From: Candidatus Competibacteraceae bacterium
GTDB lineage: Bacteria > Pseudomonadota > Gammaproteobacteria > Competibacterales > Competibacteraceae
Direction: 5' to 3'
Length of the DNA: 18,285 nt
Assembly: GCA_003527885.1 (NCBI GenBank)
Contig: DPWB01000066.1
Coordinates: forward strand, 1-18,285
In this document: positions 7,896 to 16,125 of the stretch, in pieces
How the letters are laid out: each line of letters starts with the position of its first letter
Position numbering within the stretch: position 1 is the stretch's first letter
Notes under the pieces: generated by a model
Database searches by the model: none
What the model was told of the DNA's origin: nothing
What the model saw: the letters and a program-made list of their open reading frames with translations, nothing else
Position numbers and translations under genes: made by a program

Positions 7896-9725
7896 ATGGC
7901 CGCCTGCACGATTGACGATATCGAACGGGCCGACACCAACCACGCCGTCCAAATTGCCGATCGGGTCTGGTGGGTCGGCCACCGGCTGAAAAACGATGTG
8001 TTCCAGTGTCACGTTTACCTGATCGAGCAGGGCGATCAGTCAATACTGTTCGATCCCGGTTCGGTGCTGACCTTCCGGCAAACCCTGCGCAAGATCGAGG
8101 AGGTCATCCCGTTTTCCCACATCCGCTATTTCGTCTGCCACCACCAGGACCCGGACATCACCGGGGCGCTGCCCTTGATCGATCAGTTGATCGACCGCGA
8201 CGACGCGGTGGTGGTCACCCATTGGCGCGCCCAGATGCTGATCAAGCACTACGGGATACGGCTGCCGTTCTGGCTGGTGGACGCCAACGACTGGAAACTG
8301 ATGCTGCCGGATCGCCGGCTCGACTTCATCTTCACCCCCTACGCCCACTTTCCCGGCGCGATCTGCACCTTCGATTCCTCGACCGGCGTGCTGTTTTCCA
8401 GCGACATCTTCGGTGGACTGACTTCCGAGTTCGCGCTGGTCGCCAAGGACGAGCACTATTTCGAGGCCATGCGGCCGTTTCACGAACACTACATGCCCAG
8501 CCGGGACATTCTCGATTACGCCCTGAGCGCCATCGAGCGCCACCCCATCCGGCTGATCGCGCCCCAGCACGGCTCGATCATCCCCGAGCATTTGATCCGA
8601 CCGATGATCGACAAGCTGAAAACGCTGGACTGCGGGCTGTATCTGATCGCGCGGGGCGACACCGACATCCAGCGGCTGTTGCGGATCAACCAGGCGCTGC
8701 GCGACATCACCAGCACCATGCTGATCCACCGCGATTTCCGGGATATCGCCAGCAGCTTGCTCGCCATCACCCAGCGGGTGCTGCCGGTGGTTTCGCTGGA
8801 ATTCTACGCCCGGCTCGACCACCGCAGCGTGTTGAACCTATCGGCGGCGGCCCGGCACAGCGGCCTGGAGATCGAGCCGCCGGCGGCGGTCGCCCGCATT
8901 CTCGATCTGGACCAAAAGCAGTGGAACGAGCTGAACGCCAGCAGCGCCGCCGGCTTCATGCTGACCCGCGACGGCGACGATGCCCCGGTGCTGATGCTGC
9001 CGCTATTTTCGCCCGACAAGCGCACGGTGCACGCGGTGGCCATCGTGGCGCTTTCCGAACCGGTGACCGCTAGCGACGAGCTGCGCCAGATCGTCGAGCA
9101 GATCAGCGTGCCCCTTCAGGTGGCGGTGGAGCGGGAGGTGATCCACCGCAAGCTCGATCTGGAGCGGCAGCGGGTCTACGAGCAGTCGATCCGCGATCCG
9201 CTGACCGGGCTGTTCACCCGCGCCCACATGCGGGAAGTGGTGCAGCGCTTGTGCGATATCCAGGATCGCGGCTCCGGTGGCCCGGTGACCGTGACGCTGA
9301 TGGACATCGACCATTTCAAACCGATCAACGACAGCTACGGCCACCATCAGGGCGATATCGTTTTGCACCGGATCGCGGAGGAAATCTTGCACGCCATTCG
9401 CGCCAGCGATATTCCGGTGCGGTTGGGCGGTGATGAACTGGCAATCTTCTCGCTGGGCGAAGAGCTGGCCAATATCGCCAGCTTCGCCGAACGGCTGCGC
9501 GTACGGATCGCGGAATTACGCTTCGCCCCTCCCTTGAACGCCCGATCCGTCACCTTGAGCCTCGGTGTCGCGGTCCGCCAGCCAAGGGAACTTTTGCTGG
9601 ACTTCATCCAGCGCGCCGACACAGCGCTCTATGATGCCAAGAACGCCGGCCGCAACCGCGTCTGTTTCGCCGATGACACCATAGCTCCCGATCCGCCTTC
9701 CCGCCCTCACCCGCCAGCGATTTAA
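7896..9725 (+). CDS. Di-iron ODP-like metallo-beta-lactamase / GAF-like / GGDEF diguanylate cyclase fusion
   Basis: This 609-residue protein joins a sensor to a cyclic-di-GMP synthase. Residues ~18-245 are a metallo-beta-lactamase fold of the flavodiiron/oxygen-binding di-iron protein type. Metal ligands H83, D85, D87 (in HHQDPDI), H151, D170 and H225 (in PQHGSI) keep near-identical spacing to flavodiiron proteins. The histidine that normally follows the second acid is I88. Residues ~255-415 resemble a GAF-like domain. Residues ~425-590 are GGDEF, with RDPLTGLFTR, DIDHFKPINDSYGH, the signature GGDEL at 511-515 and an RxxD inhibitory site (RASD, 502-505). The cyclase is probably active and product-inhibited. 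The inferred role is an O2 or NO sensor, by analogy with the family. No flavodoxin domain or membrane segment is seen. The ATG has GGGAGAA 9 bases upstream. The stop is 3 bases before epmA, and the C-terminal tail carries DPP and HPP. Confidence 0.87.
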   Translation: MAACTIDDIERADTNHAVQIADRVWWVGHRLKNDVFQCHVYLIEQGDQSILFDPGSVLTFRQTLRKIEEVIPFSHIRYFVCHHQDPDITGALPLIDQLIDRDDAVVVTHWRAQMLIKHYGIRLPFWLVDANDWKLMLPDRRLDFIFTPYAHFPGAICTFDSSTGVLFSSDIFGGLTSEFALVAKDEHYFEAMRPFHEHYMPSRDILDYALSAIERHPIRLIAPQHGSIIPEHLIRPMIDKLKTLDCGLYLIARGDTDIQRLLRINQALRDITSTMLIHRDFRDIASSLLAITQRVLPVVSLEFYARLDHRSVLNLSAAARHSGLEIEPPAAVARILDLDQKQWNELNASSAAGFMLTRDGDDAPVLMLPLFSPDKRTVHAVAIVALSEPVTASDELRQIVEQISVPLQVAVEREVIHRKLDLERQRVYEQSIRDPLTGLFTRAHMREVVQRLCDIQDRGSGGPVTVTLMDIDHFKPINDSYGHHQGDIVLHRIAEEILHAIRASDIPVRLGGDELAIFSLGEELANIASFAERLRVRIAELRFAPPLNARSVTLSLGVAVRQPRELLLDFIQRADTALYDAKNAGRNRVCFADDTIAPDPPSRPHPPAI

Positions 9726-9728
9726 CGC

Positions 9729-10721
9729 ATGGAGCAGGCTGCTTGCTGGCGGCCCAGCGCCGACCTGTCCACCTTGCGTTTGCGCGCCGAATTGCTGGCG
9801 CAAATCCGCGGTTTTTTCGCCGAGCGGAACGTGCTGGAAGTCGAGACTCCGGCCCTGTCGGCGGCGGCGATCACCGACCCTCAGCTGGCCAGTTTCGGCA
9901 CGCTTTACTCGGGGCCGGGACCACGGTACGGACAGACGCTTTACCTGCACACGTCGCCTGAATTCCCGATGAAGCGCTTGCTGGCGGCGGGCAGTGGCTG
10001 CATCTACCAGATCGCGCGGGTGTTTCGCGACGGTGAGGCGGGCCGCCGCCACAATCCCGAGTTCACGCTGCTGGAGTGGTATCGGCTCGGTTTCGACCAT
10101 CACCGGCTGATGGCCGAGGTCGCGGAGCTGGTGACGGCGCTCTTGACCGGACGAACGGCATTGGCCGAACCGGAACGCTTGAGCTACCGCGAATTGTTTC
10201 AGCGCTTCCTGGGTTTGGACCCCTACCGGAGCTGCGCGCCAGAACTGGCCGCCTGCGCGCGGAGCCAGCTAATCCCGATTCCGCCGGGAATGCCGGTGGC
10301 CGAGCTCGATCCCTGGCTGGACTTGCTGCTGACCCACCGCATCGAGCCCTTATTGGGGCAGGGACGGCTGAGCTTCGTGTACGATTATCCGGTCTCGCAA
10401 GCGGCACTGGCCCGGTTGCGGCCGGGCGATCCGCCGGTCGGCGAGCGCTTCGAGCTGTACCTGAACGGCGTCGAGCTCGCCAACGGCTTTCACGAGCTGG
10501 GGGACGCCGCCGAACAGCGCCGCCGCTTCGAGCGAGAAAACGCGAAACGGTTGGCGCTGGGGCTGCCGGCGATGCCGGCCGACGAGCATCTGCTGGCGGC
10601 GCTGGAGAGCGGCTTGCCGGATTGCGCGGGTGTGGCGCTCGGCCTCGATCGCCTGGTGATGTTGGCGGCGGGCAAGACCTCGCTGCAAGAGGTCATGGCC
10701 TTTCCGGTCGATAGCGCCTGA
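9729..10721 (+). CDS. epmA: EF-P lysyltransferase EpmA (PoxA/GenX)
   Basis: EpmA is a class II lysyl-tRNA synthetase paralogue lacking the anticodon-binding domain. It activates (R)-beta-lysine and ligates it to K34 of EF-P. The 330-residue length matches the family (E. coli 325) and is much shorter than LysS (~500). Visible catalytic elements are FFAERNVLEVETPALS (motif 1), YQIARVFRDGE...HNPEFTLLEWYR (motif 2, residues ~93-117) and GVALGLDRLVML (motif 3, C-terminal). The substrate-pocket segment NGVELANGFHEL is also present. The ATG lies 3 bases after the stop of the di-iron/GGDEF gene with no clear Shine-Dalgarno sequence, so translation probably depends on reinitiation or coupling from that gene. 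It converges with psd, whose stop is only 8 bases away. Together with epmB and efp it completes the beta-lysylation pathway; the optional hydroxylase EpmC is not in the window. Confidence 0.97.
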   Translation: MEQAACWRPSADLSTLRLRAELLAQIRGFFAERNVLEVETPALSAAAITDPQLASFGTLYSGPGPRYGQTLYLHTSPEFPMKRLLAAGSGCIYQIARVFRDGEAGRRHNPEFTLLEWYRLGFDHHRLMAEVAELVTALLTGRTALAEPERLSYRELFQRFLGLDPYRSCAPELAACARSQLIPIPPGMPVAELDPWLDLLLTHRIEPLLGQGRLSFVYDYPVSQAALARLRPGDPPVGERFELYLNGVELANGFHELGDAAEQRRRFERENAKRLALGLPAMPADEHLLAALESGLPDCAGVALGLDRLVMLAAGKTSLQEVMAFPVDSA

Positions 10722-10729
10722 TAGCACTT

Positions 10730-11641
10730 TCAGCCGCTTGATGCGACGCTCTGCCCCAGGCGCTGCCCCATCCGCACCGTAGCCCCTGCCTGGATTCCGC
10801 TTTCCCAGCGAACCCTTTCAGCACCGAACAGCAGGATGACCGTCGAACCCATGTTAAAACGGCCCATTTCCTCGCCTTTCGCCAGCGTCGCCGCGCCCGC
10901 GCCGCTCGACGGATAAGTCCAGCGCCGGATCGAGGAACCGAGCGGCGGGGTGATCTCGCCCGCCCACACGGTCTCGATGGAGGCCACGTTGATCGCCCCC
11001 ACCAACACCAGCGCCATCGGCCCCAGCGGCGTTTCGAACAGCGCCGCCACCCGCTCGTTGCGAGCGAACAAACCCGGCACCACCCGCGTCGTCAAGGGCG
11101 AGACGCTGAACAGTTTGCCGGGAACGTGCACCATCTCCCGCAATGTCCCCCCCGACGGCATGTGGATGCGATGGTAGTCACGCGGGGATAGATACAAGGT
11201 CGCAAACGCCCCACCCTGAAACGGCCGCGCCCGCTCCACATCGCCGCCCAGCAAGGCGGTCAGCGAAAAATAGCGCCCCTTGGCTTGCAGCAGCGTATCC
11301 GCCTCGGCGAAGCCGATTTGACTGATCGCACCGTCGACCGGACAGCACACCACCGATTCGCCGGCGACCAGCGGCCGGGCGCCCGGTTTGAGCGCTCGCG
11401 TGAAAAAAGCGTTGAAATGCGGATAGGCCCGCGCATCGGGCTCCAACGCCTCGTTCAAATCGACCTGAAAGTGACGGATAAAGCCACGGGTCAGCGCACC
11501 TTTCAGCCAGGGCGAGCGCGCCCGCGCCAACCGGTAGGTCAAGCGGGTCAGCAACCGCTGGGGCAGCAGATATTGCGGGAGATTGCGCAAGCGATCACCG
11601 AAGGTGACGGCCGGGCTGGGCTGTAGAAGCGAGTCGGACAT
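10730..11641 (-). CDS. psd: Phosphatidylserine decarboxylase proenzyme
   Basis: Psd makes phosphatidylethanolamine from phosphatidylserine at the inner membrane. The 303-residue chain (from the ATG at 11641) fits the bacterial type (E. coli 322). It self-cleaves at the MGST motif (264-267 here; LGST in E. coli) between Gly265 and Ser266, and the serine becomes the pyruvoyl cofactor. Other signatures are HFNAFFTR, CPVDGAIS (D103, presumed catalytic aspartate), LSPRDYHRIHMP (catalytic histidine region) and PGKLFSV. GEEMGRFNMGSTVILLF surrounds the cleavage site. A TTG nine bases upstream of the ATG is an alternative start; neither has a good Shine-Dalgarno sequence. It follows the SCO1-type gene by 45 bp on the same strand and converges tightly with epmA. 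In enterobacteria psd lies close to the epmA locus, so the neighbourhood is partly conserved. Confidence 0.97.
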   Translation of the reverse strand: MSDSLLQPSPAVTFGDRLRNLPQYLLPQRLLTRLTYRLARARSPWLKGALTRGFIRHFQVDLNEALEPDARAYPHFNAFFTRALKPGARPLVAGESVVCCPVDGAISQIGFAEADTLLQAKGRYFSLTALLGGDVERARPFQGGAFATLYLSPRDYHRIHMPSGGTLREMVHVPGKLFSVSPLTTRVVPGLFARNERVAALFETPLGPMALVLVGAINVASIETVWAGEITPPLGSSIRRWTYPSSGAGAATLAKGEEMGRFNMGSTVILLFGAERVRWESGIQAGATVRMGQRLGQSVASSG

Positions 11642-11686
11642 GGGGATCAAAGGGCGGTATGGAAAACCCGGACGGCCAGCGGCCCT

Positions 11687-12325
11687 TCAAGAAGCGGCGG
11701 CACGAATTTTCAGAAAATCCTGCGCCATCCGTTCGGGATTTTGCGGTGGCGTGAAAATGGCGCGCGGCAACCCGTCGGGGTCGATCAAGGTGATGGTCGA
11801 GGTATGGTCGATCGTATAATTTCCCGTTTCCTTTCCGTCGGCCCCGCGCTGGTAAAACACGTACAGCGGTTTGGCCAGCTTACTCAGCTCATCGGCGGGT
11901 CCGGTCGCGCCCTGGAATTTCGGATTGAAGTATCTCACATAATCCCGTAGCCGCTGCGGCGTATCGCGTTGCGGGTCGACCGAGATAAAGACGTAGGCCG
12001 TATCCGCGTCTGCGCCTCGCTCCACCAGCAGTTTCTGCAAGCGGTTCAGTTCCACCAGCGCCAGCGGACACACATCCGGGCAGTAGCTGTAGCCGAAATA
12101 CAGAAAAGTCCATTTTCCGCGCAAGTCGGCGCGGGTGAACGGTTGACCGCTGTGATGAATCAAGCGAAACTCCTCAAACGGTTGCCGGTCGCTCAAGTAA
12201 GCGCCGGCAATGTCGGGAGCCGGCGCGGGTCGATGGCCGAACAGCCAATCCCCCACCCAGACGCCCATACCCAGCGCCAGAACCCCGGCCAGCGCCAGCC
12301 CGATCAACGTTGCCCGATGGGTCAT
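11687..12325 (-). CDS. SCO1/SenC family copper-binding protein
   Basis: SCO proteins are membrane-anchored, thioredoxin-like copper chaperones that help build the CuA centre of cytochrome c oxidase, or act in thiol redox. Residues 5-27 form an N-terminal membrane anchor, followed by a proline-rich linker. The copper-binding CxxxC is in YCPDVCP (C82 and C86), and the third ligand is H174 in TIDHTSTI. Surrounding motifs GKWTFLYFGYSYCPDVCP, FISVDPQRDTPQ and the IDPDG segment are typical, and the length (212) is normal. All metal ligands are present. GAGG lies about 11 bases before the ATG. It sits upstream of psd on the same strand and is divergent from prmB. No cytochrome oxidase genes are visible in the window, so its partner cannot be named. 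Confidence 0.93.
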   Translation of the reverse strand: MTHRATLIGLALAGVLALGMGVWVGDWLFGHRPAPAPDIAGAYLSDRQPFEEFRLIHHSGQPFTRADLRGKWTFLYFGYSYCPDVCPLALVELNRLQKLLVERGADADTAYVFISVDPQRDTPQRLRDYVRYFNPKFQGATGPADELSKLAKPLYVFYQRGADGKETGNYTIDHTSTITLIDPDGLPRAIFTPPQNPERMAQDFLKIRAAAS

Positions 12326-12536
12326 GATTCGTTTGCCTCGATCACCTATTCTTTACACATTGGCCATCATGGTGGCTACTTCTTCCTGCTCGAGCGCGGA
12401 GCATATCCGCTTCGCCGCCGAAACGGTAGAATCTCCTGCAACCTGATGGGGCGCCGGGTCCGCCAACCCGGCTCGCCCGAACCCCGCGCACTTCCAGTAA
12501 AGCGGGCGTTTCCATCTCTGAACCCCGAACCTTTCC
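12326..12536. promoter_or_regulatory. SCO1-prmB divergent intergenic region with a strong hairpin
   Basis: This 211-bp gap is the longest in the window. A hairpin occupies 12449-12478: GGGC plus GCCGGGT pairs with ACCCGGC plus GCCC, with a 6-base loop and a 2-base bulge (TC). No T-run follows. TAGAAT at 12427-12432 is one mismatch from the sigma-70 -10 box but has no convincing -35 partner. The hairpin would lie in the leader of prmB, about 58 bases before its ATG. No RNA gene is recognised. Confidence 0.35.
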
Positions 12537-13442
12537 ATGACCAGCCACGACGACGCCTCACACCATTTACACACGATTCGCGATCTCATTCGCTGGGGCG
12601 CCAGCCGCATGAACGAAGCCGGCTTGCATTTCGGTCACGGCACCGACAACGCCATCGACGAGGCGGCGGCGCTGGTGTTGCACGCCTTGCATTTACCGCC
12701 GGACCTGCACACCGAATATTTTCAGTCCCACCTGACGCCGGGCGAAAAACAGGTCGCGCTGCACTTGCTGGAACGGCGCGTCGCCGAACGCAAACCCGCC
12801 GCCTATCTGACCAATCGTGCCTGGTTCATGAGCCTGCCCTTCTATGTGGACGAGCGCGTGCTGGTGCCGCGGTCGCCGTTGGCCGAGCTGATCGAGCGGC
12901 ATTTCGCACCCTGGCTATCAAGCAACCGCAAAGTGGAGCAGATCCTGGATCTCGGCACCGGCAGCGGCTGTATCGGCATCGCCTGCGCCTACGCCTTTCC
13001 GGAAGCGCGGGTGGATTTGGTGGATGTCTCCGCCGATGCCCTGGAAATCGCCCGGCGTAACGTCATGGAACACGGCTTGGACGACCAGATCGAGGTTTTG
13101 CAGTCGGATCTGTTCGCGGCGCTGAAGGGCCGACGCTACGACATTATCATCAGTAATCCGCCTTATGTCGATCTGACCGAACTGGACGCCTTGCCGGTCG
13201 AATACCAGCACGAGCCGAGGTTGGGGCTGGCCGCCGGTGAAACCGGGCTGGATGTCGTGGAGGAAATCTTGCGCCAAGCGGGCGATTATCTGAAACGCGA
13301 CGGCTTGTTGATCGTCGAAGTCGGCAAGGCCCAGTACCCCCTTTGCGAAGCGTTTCCCGATGTACCTTTTACCTGGCTGGAATTCGAGCGGGGCGGACAA
13401 GGCGTGTTTTTGATCAACGCATCCCAGCTAAAACAGCTATAG
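12537..13442 (+). CDS. prmB: Ribosomal protein L3 N5-glutamine methyltransferase PrmB
   Basis: PrmB methylates a glutamine of ribosomal protein L3 using S-adenosylmethionine, aiding assembly of the 50S subunit. The 301-residue protein shows the PrmB-specific N-terminus (FGHGTDNAIDEA) and AAYLTNRAWFMSLPFYVDERVLVPRSPLAELI. These separate it from PrmC, which methylates release factors. The methyltransferase fold has the SAM-binding loop DLGTGSGCIGIA (138-149), VDLVDVSADAL, and the catalytic NPPY at 207-210. The C-terminal ERGGQGVFL is also typical. The ATG at 12537 gives the family N-terminus although no Shine-Dalgarno sequence is seen. An 85-bp or slightly longer gap separates it from the following GGDEF-EAL gene, depending on that gene's start. 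It adds to the translation-related genes in the window. Confidence 0.96.
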   Translation: MTSHDDASHHLHTIRDLIRWGASRMNEAGLHFGHGTDNAIDEAAALVLHALHLPPDLHTEYFQSHLTPGEKQVALHLLERRVAERKPAAYLTNRAWFMSLPFYVDERVLVPRSPLAELIERHFAPWLSSNRKVEQILDLGTGSGCIGIACAYAFPEARVDLVDVSADALEIARRNVMEHGLDDQIEVLQSDLFAALKGRRYDIIISNPPYVDLTELDALPVEYQHEPRLGLAAGETGLDVVEEILRQAGDYLKRDGLLIVEVGKAQYPLCEAFPDVPFTWLEFERGGQGVFLINASQLKQL

Positions 13443-13551
13443 GCCCGCTTCGAGCGGTTGCAACCCAGAGTAGCCAGCCGCTTTTCGTTCCAGACCGACC
13501 CCGGCGTAGCTCGCCGAAAAAAGTAGAATGAAGAACCGAGGGCAACCCTGC

Positions 13552-16125
13552 ATGGCGATGGCGACAGAGTTGGCGTTCCTAGAAAACCGTTTGTTGGACA
13601 TCGCGCCGGACGCCATGCTGGTGGTGGACCCATCCGGCCGGCTCGCCTACGCCAACGGCTTGGCCGAAGCCTTGTTCGGCTACCCGCCGGGAGCGCTGGC
13701 GGGGCAATCCCTGGCCAGCCTCATCCCCCGGCATTTACGAGAACAGCAAACCCAGCGTTTCGCCGACTATATCGGCCACCCGCATCCCCAACCGGTGGGC
13801 GCCGGCCCGGCCCTGTCAGCCCTGCGGCAGGATGGCAGCGAGTTTTCGGCGGAAATCAGTTTTAATCCCCTACGTACCGCGTCGGGCATTTTTACCGTGG
13901 CGATCGTGCGCGACGTCAGCGAGTACGGGCGAATCCGCCAAGCGCTCGAACGGACCGCCACCGAACTGGAAGAAAAGCTACTGGCCCGCAACACCGAACT
14001 GTTGCAAGTCAACGCCAAACTGCGCCAGCAGATCGCCCAACGCGCGCAAACCGAGGCGGCCCTGCGCGAAGCCGAAGCGCACTACCGTCAACTGGTCGAG
14101 AACCAGCCGGATTTGATTTGCCGGTTCCTGCCGGACACCACGCTGACCTTCGTCAACGCGGCTTACGCCCGTTTCTTCGGCCAGCCACCCCAAAACCTGA
14201 TCGGCAAGCGCTTCATCGATTTCCTCAGCCCGTCAGAACGGGCCGACGTGTCGGAGCAACTGGCGGCGTTCGCCCCCGAAAGGCCGGAGCGGCAATACGA
14301 ACATAAAACCGTGCGGGCCGACGGCATCGCGCGCTGGCACCTCTGGCATGATTTTGCGCTGTTCGACCACCGCGGCAAAGCGGAACACTTTCAATCGGTC
14401 GGCGTCGACATCAGCTCGCGCAAGGAAGCCGAAGAATCCTTGTTCGCCGAAAAGGAACGGGCGCAGGTGACCTTGCATTCGATCGGCGATGCCGTTATCA
14501 CCACCGATGCGGCCGCCAGCGTGCAATACCTGAATCCGGTGGCGGAGCAGCTCACCGGCTGGTCCAACGAAGAAGCTCGCGGACGGCCGTTGCGGGACGT
14601 GTTCCGCATCGTCAACGAGCAGAACCGCGAACCCGCGCCGGACCCGGTGGCGTTCTGTCTCCAGAACGGCGGAACCGCCGGCCTGGACAATCACACCGTG
14701 CTGATCAGCCGCGACGGCAAAGAATACGACATCGACGATTCGGCGGCGCCGATTCGCGGCCGGGATGCGCGTATCTTGGGCGCGGTGCTCGTGTTTCACG
14801 ATATCACCGCGACCCGGCAGTGGGCCCGGCAAATGGTCCACGACGCCAGCCACGATGCCCTCACGGGCCTGGTCAACCGCGCGGAATTCGAGAAGCGGCT
14901 GGAGCGCGCCGTGAGCAGCGCCCGTCAGTACGGCGCCCGCCACGCCGTCTGCTATCTGGACCTGGACCAGTTCAAAACCGTCAACGATACGGCCGGTCAC
15001 GCCGCCGGGGACGAGCTGCTCAAGCAGATCAACAGCCTGCTTTCCGGCATGTTCCGCGAGCGCGATACGCTGGCGCGCATCGGTGGCGACGAATTCGGCT
15101 TGTTGCTCGACAACTGTCCGTTGGATCGCGCGCTCACCATCGCCCAGACCGTGGTCAAAACCATCCGCAATTACCGGTTCCACTGGGAAGGGCGCTCCTA
15201 CCAGATCGGAGTCAGCATCGGTTTGGTGCCGATCACCGCCCGGGCGGGCAACACCCCCGAACTGCTGACACAGGCCGATGTGGCTTGTTACACCGCCAAG
15301 GAATCGGGCCGCAACCAGGTTCACGTTTATCAGCCATCGGACGGCGAACCGGCGCCGCGTCACGGTGAAATCCTGGGAGCGACCGGCCTGCAAGAGGCTC
15401 TGGAACAGGGCCGCTTCCGCCTCTACTACCAGCCCATCGTCGCGTTGGGCGAAGAAAATTATCGGACCGTGCGCCACGAAGTGCTGCTCCGGGTGGCGCA
15501 TCAGGAGGGGCCGAAAAAGAACAGCGAACCGGTGTTGCCGGCCGCTTTCATTCCGGTCGCCGAGCGCTATGGCCTGATGGGGGCCATCGACCGTTGGGTC
15601 ATTCAGGCGGCGTTTCGCGAGCACGTGGTGAGGTCAGGTCAGATCGGCGTCCGTTTGGCCATCAACCTGTCGGGCACCTCCCTCAGCGATCAGGCTTTGC
15701 TGGATTTCATCGAGGCTCAGTTCGCCAAATACGGCCTCGCTCCCGCCCAGGTTTGCTTCGAGATCACCGAAACCGCCGCCATTCACAACCTGCGCCAGGC
15801 CACCCAACTCATGGTGGTGCTCAAACGCTACGGCTGCCAGCTGGCCCTGGATGATTTCGGCAGCGGCCTGTCCTCCTTTCACTATCTCAAGACGCTGCCG
15901 GTGGATTTCCTGAAGATCGACGGCAGTTTTATCAGGGACATCATCAACAATCCCAGCGATTGCGCCCTGGTGGCGGCCATCAACCAGATGAGCCACACCC
16001 TGGGCCTGCAAACCGTCGCCGAATACACTCACAACCAACCGACCATCGAGCGTTTGCGCCAGTTGGGCGTGGACTACGCCCAAGGTTACTTTTTCGGCAA
16101 ACCCGCGCCCTGGGACCAATCCTGA
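13552..16125 (+). CDS. PAS-PAS-PAS-GGDEF-EAL cyclic-di-GMP signalling protein
   Basis: This is an 857-residue multidomain regulator with no visible membrane segment. Counting from the ATG at 13552, PAS1 is at ~10-125, a coiled coil at ~128-175, PAS2 at ~175-290, PAS3 at ~300-425, GGDEF at ~430-592 and EAL at ~608-852. The cyclase motif GGDEF is intact at 511-515, with an RxxD inhibitory site (RERD, 502-505). The phosphodiesterase domain has EVL (643-645) in place of EAL, a tolerated variant. It keeps AINLS, FEITET, LDDFGSG, FLKIDGSF, VAE and QGYFFG. Both halves may therefore be active. PAS3 (HSIGDAVITTDAAASVQYLNPVAEQLTGW) resembles those of MorA/RocS-type proteins. The start at 13552 has GAGGG 9 bases upstream; the ATG at 13528 has none. 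Its stop overlaps the hemN start (TGATG), so the two are translationally coupled. The signal sensed by the PAS domains is unknown. Confidence 0.95.
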   Translation: MAMATELAFLENRLLDIAPDAMLVVDPSGRLAYANGLAEALFGYPPGALAGQSLASLIPRHLREQQTQRFADYIGHPHPQPVGAGPALSALRQDGSEFSAEISFNPLRTASGIFTVAIVRDVSEYGRIRQALERTATELEEKLLARNTELLQVNAKLRQQIAQRAQTEAALREAEAHYRQLVENQPDLICRFLPDTTLTFVNAAYARFFGQPPQNLIGKRFIDFLSPSERADVSEQLAAFAPERPERQYEHKTVRADGIARWHLWHDFALFDHRGKAEHFQSVGVDISSRKEAEESLFAEKERAQVTLHSIGDAVITTDAAASVQYLNPVAEQLTGWSNEEARGRPLRDVFRIVNEQNREPAPDPVAFCLQNGGTAGLDNHTVLISRDGKEYDIDDSAAPIRGRDARILGAVLVFHDITATRQWARQMVHDASHDALTGLVNRAEFEKRLERAVSSARQYGARHAVCYLDLDQFKTVNDTAGHAAGDELLKQINSLLSGMFRERDTLARIGGDEFGLLLDNCPLDRALTIAQTVVKTIRNYRFHWEGRSYQIGVSIGLVPITARAGNTPELLTQADVACYTAKESGRNQVHVYQPSDGEPAPRHGEILGATGLQEALEQGRFRLYYQPIVALGEENYRTVRHEVLLRVAHQEGPKKNSEPVLPAAFIPVAERYGLMGAIDRWVIQAAFREHVVRSGQIGVRLAINLSGTSLSDQALLDFIEAQFAKYGLAPAQVCFEITETAAIHNLRQATQLMVVLKRYGCQLALDDFGSGLSSFHYLKTLPVDFLKIDGSFIRDIINNPSDCALVAAINQMSHTLGLQTVAEYTHNQPTIERLRQLGVDYAQGYFFGKPAPWDQS

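Noticed and set aside
7791-7916. Small frame of 41 codons between efp and the di-iron/GGDEF gene
   Set aside because: It has no Shine-Dalgarno sequence, overlaps the next gene's start in another frame and shows no recognisable features.
13502-13516. CGGCG-TAGCT-CGCCG hairpin ahead of the GGDEF-EAL gene as a prmB terminator
   Set aside because: It is followed by A rather than T on the plus strand, so it does not fit an intrinsic terminator for prmB.
14233-15624. Minus-strand 463-residue open frame, and similarly 16086-17396 (436 residues)
   Set aside because: Both are antisense to well-supported genes (GGDEF-EAL and hemN). Long antisense frames are common in GC-rich DNA, and the translations show no recognisable domain.
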